From Arthrobacter sp. N199823 (lineage in GTDB: Bacteria > Actinomycetota > Actinomycetes > Actinomycetales > Micrococcaceae), in assembly GCF_002929705.1 (NCBI RefSeq), contig NZ_PJIN01000012.1, positions 26,983-90,982 on the forward strand: a stretch of DNA of 64,000 bases, given 5' to 3'. This document shows, piece after piece, positions 51,545 to 61,686 of the stretch. Below the pieces are notes generated by a model. It was not told where the DNA came from and did no database searches. It saw only the letters and a list, made by a program, of their open reading frames with translations. A program made the position numbers and the translations under genes. The stretch's first letter is position 1, and the number at the start of each line of letters is the position of its first letter.

Positions 51545-52060
51545 TTGGCATCACCAGCGAAGAACGTTCGGCGCGATAACTCCCAGCCTGGCCTCCACGC
51601 CGAGCCGCTGGACGCCGTCGACCGCCAGATCATTGACACTCTGGTGGCTGATGCCCGGATCACCAACCGCGATCTTGCCGACGCTGTGGGCATTGCTCCG
51701 TCTACTGCCCTGATGCGCACCCGCGCCCTCATGGAACGCGGCGCCATTGAGGGGTTTGAAGCCAAACTGAACCTCGCCTCGATCGGCCGCGCCGTGCAGG
51801 CTCTCATCGCGGTGCGGCTACGGGCTCATGACAGGGTCGAGATCGACACCTTCACTGGACGGGTTCCGCTGCTGCCCGAGGTGCTTTCCACGTTCCATAC
51901 CTCCGGATCCGTGGACTACCTGCTGCACATTGCCGTCCGCGATACCGACGCCCTGCGCGACTGGGTTCTTGACAATCTGACCACCGATCCCGCGGTGGGA
52001 CACACCGAGACAACCTTGGTCTTCAAGCACATTCCGGGGCACACGGGCCCGTTAGATTAG
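51545..52060 (+). CDS. Lrp/AsnC family transcriptional regulator
   Basis: A 171-residue regulator with the AsnC helix-turn-helix (DAVDRQIIDTLVADARITNRDLADAVGI, then STALMRTRALMERG) and the RAM domain with IAVRLRAHDRVEIDTF and HTSGSVDYLLHIAV. It probably senses an amino acid. GGAGG 5 nt before the TTG at 51545 decides that start over the TTG at 51533. The target is unknown; lrp-type genes usually regulate themselves and a neighbour. Confidence 0.92.
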   Translation: MASPAKNVRRDNSQPGLHAEPLDAVDRQIIDTLVADARITNRDLADAVGIAPSTALMRTRALMERGAIEGFEAKLNLASIGRAVQALIAVRLRAHDRVEIDTFTGRVPLLPEVLSTFHTSGSVDYLLHIAVRDTDALRDWVLDNLTTDPAVGHTETTLVFKHIPGHTGPLD

Positions 52061-52090
52061 TAGCGGCACACAAATCTCACGTGCCTGACC

Positions 52091-52096
52091 CATAAT
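52091..52096 (+). promoter_or_regulatory. -10 hexamer of corA, leaderless
   Basis: CATAAT begins 12 nt before the GTG start at 52103. No Shine-Dalgarno sequence. Confidence 0.45.
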
Positions 52097-52102
52097 GGGC
52101 AA

Positions 52103-53098
52103 GTGACCATCATTGACAACGCCGTATACGTGAACGGCTTGCGCTTCGCCGATCCCATCAGCCTCGAGCAGACCTACGAGGTCATGGACGCCTGCGGGGG
52201 CATGGCCTGGATTGGCATGTTCCGCCCCGATGAGGCGGAAATGACCTCTCTTGCCGCCGAGTTTTCGCTGCATGAACTTGCTGTGGAAGACACCATCATG
52301 GCCCACCAGCGCCCCAAGCTGGAGAGGTACGACGACGTTCTCTTCACAGTACTTCGTCCCGCCAGATACATCGATGAGAATGAATCAGTGGAGTTTGGCG
52401 AGCTACATGTCTTTACCGGCAAGGACTTTGTGGTCACCATCCGCCACGCGGAAACCCCCGGCCTGGCCTCCACTCGCACCCGGCTTGAGGCCGATCCCGC
52501 GCTTCTGGCCATGGGTCCGGAGGCTGTTCTGTACGCGATCATGGACCAGGTAGTGGACGATTACCAGCCCGTGGTCAACGGTCTGGAAAATGACATCGAC
52601 GAGATTGAAGACCAGCTCTTCGCCGGAGATCCCACCGTGTCTCGGCGAATCTACCAGCTCTCCCGCGAGGTCATTCAGTTCCAGCGTGCCATCCACCCGC
52701 TGCGCGACATGCTAGTTCGACTCAAGGGCGGTTTTGACAAGTACCACGTGAATGTTGAACTTCAGCGCTATCTGCGCGATGTTGAAGACCATGTTGAGTC
52801 AGTCACGGCGCGGGCGGACTCGTTCCGGCAGCTGCTGCAAAACGCTCTGACTGTGGATGGCACGCTGACAGCCAACCGTCAGAATGAGGCTAACGCGGCG
52901 GAGAGCGAGCAGATGAAGAAGATCTCTTCCTGGGCCGCCATCTTGTTCGCACCCTCGTTTGTCGGTTCCATTTACGGCATGAACTTTGAGAACATGCCGG
53001 AACTGCACTGGGCTTTTGGCTACCCCTTTGCCTTAATCCTGATGTTCCTGGTGGGCTTCGGCATGTACATCATCTTCAAAAAGAAGACCTGGCTGTAG
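52103..53098 (+). CDS. corA: Magnesium/cobalt transporter CorA family
   Basis: A 331-residue CorA with an N-terminal cytoplasmic alpha/beta domain and long helices, then two C-terminal membrane helices. The signature YGMNFENMPEL lies between them (SWAAILFAPSFVGSIYGMN and FGYPFALILMFLVGFGMYIIF), with the tail KKKTWL. It is a pentameric divalent cation channel of the inner membrane. Confidence 0.95.
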   Translation: MTIIDNAVYVNGLRFADPISLEQTYEVMDACGGMAWIGMFRPDEAEMTSLAAEFSLHELAVEDTIMAHQRPKLERYDDVLFTVLRPARYIDENESVEFGELHVFTGKDFVVTIRHAETPGLASTRTRLEADPALLAMGPEAVLYAIMDQVVDDYQPVVNGLENDIDEIEDQLFAGDPTVSRRIYQLSREVIQFQRAIHPLRDMLVRLKGGFDKYHVNVELQRYLRDVEDHVESVTARADSFRQLLQNALTVDGTLTANRQNEANAAESEQMKKISSWAAILFAPSFVGSIYGMNFENMPELHWAFGYPFALILMFLVGFGMYIIFKKKTWL

Positions 53099-53110
53099 CT
53101 ACAGCTGCGC

Positions 53111-54430
53111 TCACGTCCTGGCGAGGGCTGCGATGTCCTCCAGGAAGTCGGCGGCGACTGCATCGCTGACGGTGGCCTTGGTTTCGGCAATGGTCTCGAG
53201 GTAGTCGGCCGTCACCGGGCCACGAGCTTGTGAGCTCTCACCTTCGGAGGTACCCGGCCCACCTGAGGCGGAACCGCCGTCGAACATGGCCTTTTCCAGA
53301 GCACGCTGGGAGGCGCTGCGGGCGGCGAATTCTATGTCCGCTGGCGAGAATCCGACGCTGGCCGCCACGAGCGCCTCGACGTCAATGCTGGCCACAACAT
53401 GGGCGGGGATGAAGCGGTTCCACATGGCGGTGCGGGCCTGAGAGTCGGGCAGCCCAATCGGGATCACATAGTCGAATCGCCCGTGGCGCAGGAACGCCGA
53501 ATCCAGGGACCGGATGAAGTTCGTGGCGCACACCAGCAGGCGGCCGGGTTGATCACGGAACGCCGGAATGATCTTCAGCAGTTCGTTCGTGACCCCTTGC
53601 ATGGGCGACGGCGGCTCCCCCGATCGCTGCGAGGCTATCTCCTCAACCTCGTCGATAAACACCACTGCATGCTCCAGCTCGGCGATGTCCAGGAAGGTCT
53701 GGCGCAGCGCCCCGGCCAAACCGCCCGGCTCCCCCGCCAACCGCGACGGGAACACTTCCACAAAGGGCCATTCCAACCGCGACGCAATAGCCTTGGCAAA
53801 GGTGGTTTTCCCTGTCCCAGGAGGACCAAAAAGCACGACGGCGCGCGGCGGCACCACCCCGAATTCTTCCGCCAGTTCCGACTCCGCCAACGGCAGCACC
53901 AGCCGGCGCTCAAGCAGTTCCTTCTCGGCCGTCATGCCCGCCACGCGATCCCAGAGATCCCGCGGCAATACCCGGCCCCCTAGTTCCTCCAGGACACCGA
54001 GTTCGGCACGTTGGACGGGGATGTGCCGTTCAAAGTACCGCAGGTTCTTCTTGACCACAAAACCCCTGTTGGTGAAGGCCTCCACCCGGGTTTCGGTCTC
54101 CGGCATCAGAGCCGATAGCTTGTTCAGTCCATGAGCGGCCATGCGGTTCTCGACGGCGGCAAGCAGCAGCGTGCCAATGCCTCGCCCACGGAAACTGGGC
54201 AAGGTAGCCAGGAAAACGATCCAACCCTGATCATGAGCGGCGCGGCCCACAGCTGCGCCAACTATGTTCTCACCCTGAACGGCGACAACGGCATGGTCCT
54301 TTTCGCAGGAGGCCAGCACCTCGGACAGGTCGTACACCGGCTGCACTCCGTTGTCCCGCAATGTCTGCCAGAGCGCCAGAATGCCCTCAACATCTTGTGA
54401 ATGGAAATCCCGGATAGTCCATGGGCTCAT
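53111..54430 (-). CDS. GNAT acetyltransferase fused to an AAA+ ATPase
   Basis: A 439-residue two-domain protein. Residues about 1-145 form a GNAT domain with the acetyl-CoA loop SFRGRGIGTLLLAAV and a C-terminal NRGFVVKKNLRYFER. Residues about 200-420 form a classic AAA module: LFGPPGTGKTTFAKAIA (Walker A), AVVFIDEVEEIASQR (Walker B), LVCATN (sensor 1) and FLRHGRFDYVIP (arginine finger). No membrane helix. The acetylation target and whether the ATPase remodels it are unknown. AAGGAG 10 nt before the ATG at 54430 decides the start. It is convergent with corA. Confidence 0.9.
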   Translation of the reverse strand: MSPWTIRDFHSQDVEGILALWQTLRDNGVQPVYDLSEVLASCEKDHAVVAVQGENIVGAAVGRAAHDQGWIVFLATLPSFRGRGIGTLLLAAVENRMAAHGLNKLSALMPETETRVEAFTNRGFVVKKNLRYFERHIPVQRAELGVLEELGGRVLPRDLWDRVAGMTAEKELLERRLVLPLAESELAEEFGVVPPRAVVLFGPPGTGKTTFAKAIASRLEWPFVEVFPSRLAGEPGGLAGALRQTFLDIAELEHAVVFIDEVEEIASQRSGEPPSPMQGVTNELLKIIPAFRDQPGRLLVCATNFIRSLDSAFLRHGRFDYVIPIGLPDSQARTAMWNRFIPAHVVASIDVEALVAASVGFSPADIEFAARSASQRALEKAMFDGGSASGGPGTSEGESSQARGPVTADYLETIAETKATVSDAVAADFLEDIAALART

Positions 54431-54570
54431 GAATCTGCCGCTCCTTTGCGTTGGCCAGTCCCGCCATCTTGACACTGTGAGTCATGTCATAGCAAAACGA
54501 GAAACAAAATCATTATCTGTTGACGCTGATTAAGACGAACGCTGAAACCTATTTATTGAAAGCTGGGCTC

Positions 54571-55200
54571 ATGAGCATCGACATTGCCACCGAAACCGAC
54601 CTCCACAAGGAACTCATTCTGGACGGCGATGCCGCGGCGGCATTGTTCCTGGAAGCCCGCACCGCCAACAGCTGGTCGGATGAAGAAATCAGCGATGAAA
54701 CGCTGCAGGCCGTTTACGCCCTGACCAAAATGGGCCCGACCGCCATGAACATCCAGCCGCTGCGCATCACCTGGGTCCGCTCAGAAGAGGCTCGCGCTCG
54801 CTTGGTTGAGCACATGAGCGACGGCAACAAGGCCAAAACCCTCACGGCACCCGTGGTGGCACTGCTGAGCTTCACGAACGAGTGGCACGATCTGCTGACC
54901 ACCACGGCTCCGCACATGGCCAAGATGATCCCCATGTTTGAAGGCAACGCTGACCTGCGTAAGACCATGGCTGCGAACAACGCCCACCTGCAGGCCGGGT
55001 ACTTCATCCTCGCTGCCCGTTCAGCAGGACTGGCCGCGGGCCCCATGACTGGCTTCGACGCAGCCGGCATGGATGCCGAGTTCAACGCTGGTACCCCGTA
55101 CAACTCCTTCATGGTGGTCAACTTGGGCAAGCCCAACGGTGTAGCCGACCGCGAGCGCCTCCAGCGCCTCGAATTCGATCTGGCCACCGTAACTTTGTAA
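54571..55200 (+). CDS. Nitroreductase-family protein, malonic-semialdehyde-reductase (RutE) type
   Basis: A 209-residue FMN protein. AALFLEARTANSWSDEEISDETL, then the FMN-binding TKMGPTAMNIQPLRITWVRSEEAR and the end GVADRERLQRLEFDLATVTL fit RutE. RutE reduces malonic semialdehyde to 3-hydroxypropionate in pyrimidine breakdown, but no other rut gene is near. The ATG at 54571 fits family length better than the one at 54520. Confidence 0.87.
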   Translation: MSIDIATETDLHKELILDGDAAAALFLEARTANSWSDEEISDETLQAVYALTKMGPTAMNIQPLRITWVRSEEARARLVEHMSDGNKAKTLTAPVVALLSFTNEWHDLLTTTAPHMAKMIPMFEGNADLRKTMAANNAHLQAGYFILAARSAGLAAGPMTGFDAAGMDAEFNAGTPYNSFMVVNLGKPNGVADRERLQRLEFDLATVTL

Positions 55201-55247
55201 GAAGTTGTCCCAGCCCTACTGGCTATTGTGAGATAAGTTCACACCCA

Positions 55248-55291
55248 GCGCGCCGTCCCCGGAATTTTCACGTGGGACGGCGCGCTTTTTT
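55248..55291 (+). terminator. Terminator of the nitroreductase gene
   Basis: GCGCGCCGTCCC and GGGACGGCGCGC form a 12-bp stem with a 14-nt loop, followed by six T, 47 bp after the stop. Confidence 0.9.
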
Positions 55292-55361
55292 GTTGCCCGC
55301 CCACACCTGGGGCTGAGGCTCCCGTTGGGCGGCCTGCCGTTGCCATTAGCTGGTTCTGCAG

Positions 55362-55907
55362 TTACTTTCTGCAGCGGTGTGCTGGATTCGCGTGACAGCT
55401 GGAGCCAGAGAGGTCTAGGATTCGGCCCATTCCAAAGAGTAGTGTGCGTGCACCGAACTGCATTGCCACAAGCAGCAGGGTCGCATCCGGCCAGGCTAAC
55501 GCGGCGACACCAAGAATGAGGTCCGCGATACCCGAGATAATGAAGCCTGCCCCCACATAGAGGGTCAATGCACCCAAGGAAGCCAGCGGCCTAGTGGCGA
55601 GTGTGAATCCCAGCCATACGCACAGGACTCCCACAACGAGTGTCAGCTACCAAGGCGCCCGGGCAAGCAAGGCTGGCAAGGCTGGCAAAGCTGGCAAGGC
55701 ACCGGCCCGATCACCAAACCAGTCTGCCGACGCATCCGGCTGCGTCAGCCCTTGCGGTGCGCGTTCCTGCGGCGGCTGATCCTGTGCTGTTTGTTCCCCA
55801 TCGCCTTGCGGCGTCCATCCCCCCTCCCGTAGTGTCTGTCCATCCCGGGCAGAGGTAGCCAACTCTGCCGGTGCACGCTGCTGCAATGCGGTGGGCAACC
55901 CGCCCAA
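55362..55907 (-). pseudogene. Broken DUF308 (HdeD-like) membrane protein gene
   Basis: Two open segments in one frame are split by a single TAG at 55649-55647. Upstream (55907-55650): a Gln/Pro-rich stretch with QPDASADWFGD and an LPA-LPA-LPA repeat ending LLARAPW. Downstream: LTLVVGVLCVWLGFTLATRPLASLG and ALTLYVGAGFIISGIADLI, two DUF308 helices, then GVAALAWPDATLLL. The C terminus stops early compared with DUF308 proteins. The TTG at 55907 has no ribosome site. Nonsense mutation plus truncation, or a short gene starting at 55634, are both possible. Confidence 0.5.
55667..55700. repeat. Imperfect 9-bp tandem repeat
   Basis: GCAAGGCTG/GCAAGGCTG/GCAAAGCTG/GCAAGGC within the broken DUF308 frame. 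On the minus strand it encodes Leu-Pro-Ala repeats; slippage here could be part of the decay. Confidence 0.7.
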
Positions 55908-55926
55908 AAAGTGGCGCTACCGGGGC

Positions 55927-57149
<1,223 letters not shown>

Positions 57150-57226
57150 TGCTGCATCCTTATCCTGTGTAATTTCTTATCCCGGCCCGTGCTGTTTACG
57201 TCCCAGTAGGTTCAATCCCAGCGCGT

Positions 57227-57937
57227 TCAATGCTCAGTACGTTCAAAAACCCAGGGCAGCGACTTAGTGGTCAGCCTATGCCGAGCGCCGGGAACCGTGC
57301 CGCCACCGGCTTGGTCCGGGTACGCTTCATCGCCTGCCCAAAGCACCCCGTCAGGCTGGTTCCCTCCACTGGGCACCAGTAAATGTGTGTTGTAGGCAAA
57401 GACTGCACGAGCTTTCGCGTCGGAGATCGCCTGCTCCACGGAGGCGGCCCCGTCGAGGTTATGCAAAGTGACCCAGGTGGGCGGCACCAGCTTCATGTCA
57501 CCCTTGGCGTGGAGCTCGAGTACCCGCGATGGGGCCAGCCAGGTGAAGCGTTCGTGTTCGTCCGGGTTGAGCACTATCGGCTCCGGGCTGGCAGGTGCCA
57601 GCATGAACCAGGTCCGGAACCGGCGCGGGATTGCTTGCCTGGGCGTCCACTGCGACAGCCAGACCAGCTCTTCGACACCGAGCGCCTGCCCAGTTTCCTC
57701 GGCCAGTTCACGCAGTCCGGCCGCGCGCGCCGCGGCCAGATCATCCACGGCGGTACCGGCAGCATCAAGGCGATCCTCGGGATCCACTTTCCCACCCGGA
57801 AATACCCACACACCGCCAAAGGATCTGCTGGTGGCAGGGCGCTCCAGCATCAACGTCTCTAGACCAGCTTCGCCATCGCGCACAATGACCACGGTGCAGG
57901 CATCTTCCAACGGCGCAAGCTGCGCAACTGTCTCCAT
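57227..57937 (-). CDS. Nudix hydrolase
   Basis: A 236-residue Nudix protein. FGGVWVFPGGKVDPED and AGLRELAEETGQALG form a Nudix box interrupted by about 18 residues (DAAGTAVDDLAAARA), like the coenzyme-A/NUDT7-19 type. RFRTWFMLAPASPEPI and ERFTWLAPSRVLEL follow. It hydrolyses a nucleoside-diphosphate-linked compound; the substrate is unknown. The ATG at 57937 has TAGGCT 12 nt upstream. It is divergent from the TetR-ABC operon. Confidence 0.9.
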   Translation of the reverse strand: METVAQLAPLEDACTVVIVRDGEAGLETLMLERPATSRSFGGVWVFPGGKVDPEDRLDAAGTAVDDLAAARAAGLRELAEETGQALGVEELVWLSQWTPRQAIPRRFRTWFMLAPASPEPIVLNPDEHERFTWLAPSRVLELHAKGDMKLVPPTWVTLHNLDGAASVEQAISDAKARAVFAYNTHLLVPSGGNQPDGVLWAGDEAYPDQAGGGTVPGARHRLTTKSLPWVFERTEH

Positions 57938-57943
57938 GGAGCC

Positions 57944-57949
57944 AGCCTA
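57944..57949 (-). promoter_or_regulatory. -10 hexamer of the Nudix gene, leaderless
   Basis: TAGGCT on the minus strand begins 12 nt before the ATG, the same hexamer as before the phosphatase gene at 33448. Confidence 0.5.
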
Positions 57950-57984
57950 ACCCCATGATCTGCAATATCCATTGCCGCGGACTA

Positions 57985-58014
57985 TACATGCGAGTAGTCT
58001 GCTGTACATGAGTA
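57985..58014 (+). promoter_or_regulatory. Promoter region with a direct repeat, TetR-ABC operon
   Basis: TACATGCGAGTA (57985-57996) and TACATGAGTA (58005-58014) are near-direct repeats around the start. TAGTCT (57995-58000) begins 13 nt before the ATG at 58008. Binding of the TetR protein here would give autoregulation, but the half-sites are not an inverted repeat. Confidence 0.4.
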
Positions 58015-58682
58015 CAACTCATGAGGATTTGACCGGCCGCGCTCGGTTGCGCGATGCCGCCATCGAGTGCTTCGCTGCACGAGGGTTCGGTGAATCCCTT
58101 CGTGCCATCGCCACGCGGGCAGGGGTCAGCGCCGGACTGGTCCGCCACCACTTTGGTTCCAAGGAGGAACTGCGCGCCGAGTGCGACGCCACCGTTCTGA
58201 AGCGTTATCGCGTACTCAAGGTTGACAGCATGAACACCCCGCCAACTCGCCTTTTTGCACAGTTGCCAGCATCTCGCGACGGTGGAGTGCTCATGGTGTA
58301 CATCCTGCGCAGCGTCCAGGACGGCAGCCCGGCGGGGCGCACCTTTGTGGACAACATGGTGGCTGAGGCCCTGGCCTTCACCACTGATGCCGTGGCCCGC
58401 GGGCTTGTTGTGCCCAGCCGCAACGAGGAGGCCCGGGCGCGGTTCATGGTGCAGCAGTCCATTGGCAGCATGCTCGTGAACCTGGCCATGCGCCCGGAAG
58501 TCCGACTCGATGATTTCGCGAACGTCATGGACCAGTACATGGCCCAGGCTATGCTCCCCACATTGGAGGTATACACGGAAGGCGTGTTTGCCGACCGCAC
58601 CTACCTTGACGAGTATCTTGCTTATCTGGCCGCCAAGACCAACCCGCCCGCGGGTCTCGCGGGAGAAGCTGCAATGAGTTAA
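58008..58682 (+). CDS. TetR/AcrR family regulator of an ABC exporter operon
   Basis: A 224-residue regulator. The helix-turn-helix spans about 10-55 (RLRDAAIECFAARGFGESLRAIATRAGVSAGLVRHHFG, in the standard TetR order). The C-terminal ligand domain includes LIEQ-free helices and VQQSIGSMLVNLAMRP. It is 11 bp upstream of an ABC ATPase gene and almost certainly controls it; the ligand may be the exported compound. The ATG at 58008 begins the family-like sequence, so the frame from 57972 is not used. Confidence 0.9.
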   Translation: MSTTHEDLTGRARLRDAAIECFAARGFGESLRAIATRAGVSAGLVRHHFGSKEELRAECDATVLKRYRVLKVDSMNTPPTRLFAQLPASRDGGVLMVYILRSVQDGSPAGRTFVDNMVAEALAFTTDAVARGLVVPSRNEEARARFMVQQSIGSMLVNLAMRPEVRLDDFANVMDQYMAQAMLPTLEVYTEGVFADRTYLDEYLAYLAAKTNPPAGLAGEAAMS

Positions 58683-58693
58683 AAGGAAGCACC

Positions 58694-59656
58694 ATGTCCA
58701 CCACCGTTCCGGCAGTCGAGATAGCAGGGCTACACAAGCGTTTTGGGAAATCCAGCGCCCTGGCAGGGCTGAACCTGCGGGTGGATGAAGGCACTGTGGC
58801 AGGATTCCTCGGGCCGAACGGCTCCGGGAAGTCCACCACCATCCGTATCCTGTTGGGCCTTGTAAGGTCCGACGGCGGCACCGCAAGGCTGCTGGGCGGC
58901 GATCCTTGGCGTGACGCCGTCGAACTTCACCGCCGCATTGCCTACGTCCCCGGCGATGTCAGCCTGTGGCCCAACCTGACCGGCGGTCAAGCCATAGACA
59001 TCCTCTCCAAGCTGCGCGGCGGCGTGGACCATGCAAAGCGCAACGCTCTGCTGGAGCGGTTTGAGCTGGACCCCACCAAGAAGGCGCGCAGCTATTCCAA
59101 GGGGAACAGGCAAAAGGTTGCCCTCGTTGCCGGGCTGGCCTCCAACGCGGAGCTGCTGATTCTCGATGAGCCCACGTCAGGCCTAGATCCACTCATGGAG
59201 CAGGTGTTCACGGAGTACATCCGGGAAGTGAAGGCGGACGGTCGCAGCGTGCTGCTGTCCAGCCACATCTTTGCCGAGGTCGAGAAGCTGTGCGACACCG
59301 TCACCATCATTCGCGAAGGCAGGACAGTGGAGGCCGGGCGGCTCGACGAGCTCCGGCATCTGCACCGCACCGTTGTGAGCGTACTGCTGGACCGTGACGC
59401 CTCCGTGCTTTTGGGCGTTCCGGGCGTGAACGAACTCGTAGCCGATGGAAATCATGCCACGTTCACTGTGGGCGAGGCGGAACTGGGTGGAGTGCTTTCG
59501 GCCCTATCCTCGTTCAACCCGCGCCAGCTTGTCTCAAGCCCACCATCTTTGGAGGACCTGTTCCTGCGCCACTATGGCGGCGTTGCGCCGGCAAGCGGGA
59601 CGACGGCTGTGACCGAGACCGGAACGGCCGCAGCGCAGGCAGCAGGTGCGCGATGA
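58694..59656 (+). CDS. ABC transporter ATPase, drug-export type
   Basis: A 320-residue ABC ATPase: FLGPNGSGKSTTIRILLGL (Walker A), SKGNRQKVALVAGLA (signature, S-K-G-N in place of L-S-G-G), LLILDEPTSGLDPLM (Walker B) and SSHIFAEVEKLCDTV (H loop). The C-terminal extension, about 220-320, fits daunorubicin/tetronasin-type exporters. AAAGGAAG precedes the ATG. Its stop overlaps the permease start by 4 bp (ATGA). Confidence 0.93.
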   Translation: MSTTVPAVEIAGLHKRFGKSSALAGLNLRVDEGTVAGFLGPNGSGKSTTIRILLGLVRSDGGTARLLGGDPWRDAVELHRRIAYVPGDVSLWPNLTGGQAIDILSKLRGGVDHAKRNALLERFELDPTKKARSYSKGNRQKVALVAGLASNAELLILDEPTSGLDPLMEQVFTEYIREVKADGRSVLLSSHIFAEVEKLCDTVTIIREGRTVEAGRLDELRHLHRTVVSVLLDRDASVLLGVPGVNELVADGNHATFTVGEAELGGVLSALSSFNPRQLVSSPPSLEDLFLRHYGGVAPASGTTAVTETGTAAAQAAGAR

Positions 59657-61290
59657 GTATCGCGGCTCCGCATCTGCACGCTGCTGCGGCGGGGTCCTCA
59701 TCAGGCACCTTTGCCGGATTCGGCCTGTCCGTGCGGTTCATCTTGCGCCGCAATTGGCTGCGTCTGCTGATCTGGGCCCTGGTGCTGGCGGTCATGATCC
59801 CCGTCGTCTATTCCTCGCAGCACGAAGCCTTTCCCACACAGGCGGCCAGGGATGCGTATGCCAGCGTGGCCAACACCCCGGCCATTGCCGCCATGACAGG
59901 GCTGCCCTACGCGGCCGGCAGCCTGGGCGGTATCCTCGTGATAAAAATTTGGATGACCCTCGCCGTCGCCCTGGGCTTTGCTGCCATCTTCTTGGTGACC
60001 CGCAACGGTCGCGCCGATGAGGAGGCCGGACGCACCGAACTGCTGCGCGGCTCTGCACTCGGGCGGCATGCCTTCAGCCTGGCCAACTACACCGTGGTGG
60101 GCGGACTCAGCATTGTCACGGGCCTGCTGATCACTCTGCTGGCCCTGGCCGAGAATCTACCAATCGCAGGTTCATTGGTGCTCGGCGGTTCCATAGCCGG
60201 CGTCGGGTTGGCCTTCGTAGGCATCTCGGCACTGTGCGGCCAGCTGAGTTCCACCAGCCGGGGCGCGAACTCCCTCGGCGTGGCAGTGCTGGCAGTCTTC
60301 TATCTTGTCCGGGCCGTTGCAGACGTGAATGCCCCGGACACCAAGGTCACCGCCTTGAGCTGGTTCTCGCCGATTGGCTGGGGCCAAAACATGCGTCCGT
60401 TCTCGCAGGATACGTGGTGGCCGTTCTTGGCCCTGCTGGTCTTTGCTGTCGCCTGCTGCGCACTGGCACTGCGCGTTGAATCCCGCCGGGACTTGGGGCT
60501 GGGTCTGCTGCCTGACCGCCGAGGCCCGGGGCACGCCACAGCTTTGCTGGCCTCGCCCATTGGGCTGGCCCTGCGCCTGCAACGTGCCACTCTCGTTTCT
60601 TGGTTGCTAGGCGCGGTCGTCGCAGGGCTCTTCTTCGGCAGTGTGGCGAAGGCCATGACCTCGGTGCTGGACCCGTCAAACCCTTATGCCCAGGCATTTC
60701 TGGGCGGCACCCAGAACATGCTCAACGGCATCATGGGAACTTTCGTATTGTTCAACGCCATGTTGGCCGGGGCGTATGCGCTACAGAGCCTTTCGGGGGC
60801 ACGCGCCGAGGAATCCGAGGGACGGCTCGAGTCCCAGCTAGCCGGCTCACTCGCCCGCACGCGCTGGCTCGCCGCGCACATAGCCGTAGCCGCGGCAGGT
60901 TCCGCCGTGATGCTGCTGATGGGCGGCTGGCTCACCGGGATATCCTCCAACGGTGCCGCGACCGGCTCCGCCCTAGCCGGGGCAAGCTTTGCCTACTGGC
61001 CGGCCGTGCTGCTGATGATGGGTGTGCTGCTGTTCCTGCACGGCTTCCTGCCCCGGCTGAGCGTGAGTCTGAGCTGGGCCGTGTACGGCGTCTCCGTGCT
61101 AGTGGCCATGTTCGGGCCCTTGTTCTCGCTGTCCCAGGGCGCCATTAAGATGACCCCGTTCGGTGCCGTCCCCCGCATGCCCGCGGAGAGCTTCGCCCTG
61201 CTGCCGCTCGCGGTGTTGAGCCTGCTCGCCGTGGTTCTTGGGGCACTGGGAATCTGGCGTTTCCGCAACCGCGACCTCACGGGGGCGTAG
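59653..61290 (+). CDS. ABC-2 type exporter permease
   Basis: A 545-residue permease with about twelve hydrophobic helices in two halves of six, the layout of tetronasin/polyketide exporters. FGLSVRFILRRNWLRLLIWALVLA is the first cytoplasmic-helix stretch; the RADEEAGRTELLRGSALGR loop is shared with such exporters (E-E-x-G-R-x-E-L-L), and EESEGRLESQLAGSLARTRW is its second-half counterpart. With the preceding ATPase it would export a drug or metabolite. It is coupled by an ATGA overlap. Confidence 0.92.
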   Translation: MSIAAPHLHAAAAGSSSGTFAGFGLSVRFILRRNWLRLLIWALVLAVMIPVVYSSQHEAFPTQAARDAYASVANTPAIAAMTGLPYAAGSLGGILVIKIWMTLAVALGFAAIFLVTRNGRADEEAGRTELLRGSALGRHAFSLANYTVVGGLSIVTGLLITLLALAENLPIAGSLVLGGSIAGVGLAFVGISALCGQLSSTSRGANSLGVAVLAVFYLVRAVADVNAPDTKVTALSWFSPIGWGQNMRPFSQDTWWPFLALLVFAVACCALALRVESRRDLGLGLLPDRRGPGHATALLASPIGLALRLQRATLVSWLLGAVVAGLFFGSVAKAMTSVLDPSNPYAQAFLGGTQNMLNGIMGTFVLFNAMLAGAYALQSLSGARAEESEGRLESQLAGSLARTRWLAAHIAVAAAGSAVMLLMGGWLTGISSNGAATGSALAGASFAYWPAVLLMMGVLLFLHGFLPRLSVSLSWAVYGVSVLVAMFGPLFSLSQGAIKMTPFGAVPRMPAESFALLPLAVLSLLAVVLGALGIWRFRNRDLTGA

Positions 61291-61353
61291 CCTGAGCGCA
61301 GGCCCGCCCACCAATGCTGCCGTGCGGCGGGGCCCGCGCTCAGCGCAGAAGCG

Positions 61354-61635
61354 TCAGTATCCGGGCGTTTGGCCCTTTTCATAGCCCGCTAATGTGATGG
61401 TGGCCTCGTCCAGAAAATTGTCTACTTGATCCTGATCATAGCCATTGCGGAACTTCGTCACAGCAAATCGCGTCTCCACCACTTCGCCGGACAAGATAAG
61501 TCCTGGGCGTCCGGATTCCCACTGGACCAGGGTGTCGCGCAGACGCTCAAGGAATGCGTCCACGTCAGCTAGATCGTAGCCCTCGCGAAAACGAGTGAGG
61601 GAGAACTTGACCTTGGGCAGTTCGTTGCTGTGCAT
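61354..61635 (-). CDS. DivIVA-like protein with two N-domain repeats
   Basis: A 93-residue protein with two copies of the DivIVA N-terminal motif, KFSLTRFREGYDLADVDAFL (about 10-29) and RFAVTKFRNGYDQDQVDNFL (about 56-75), each followed by a short helix. It has no long coiled coil. DivIVA-type proteins mark curved membranes or poles in actinobacteria. A role in recruiting wall enzymes is possible next to a penicillin-binding protein gene, but is inferred from position. AGGAG 5 nt before the ATG supports the start. Confidence 0.9.
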   Translation of the reverse strand: MHSNELPKVKFSLTRFREGYDLADVDAFLERLRDTLVQWESGRPGLILSGEVVETRFAVTKFRNGYDQDQVDNFLDEATITLAGYEKGQTPGY

Positions 61636-61686
61636 ACTTCTCCTGAGTGCTTAGAGATGGCGTTGTTTGTTGACTCGGTCTGGCCG

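Noticed and set aside
55647-55907. 86-codon minus-strand frame as an independent gene
   Set aside because: No ribosome site, and it lies in frame with the DUF308 helices beyond a single stop, so it is better read as part of a broken gene.
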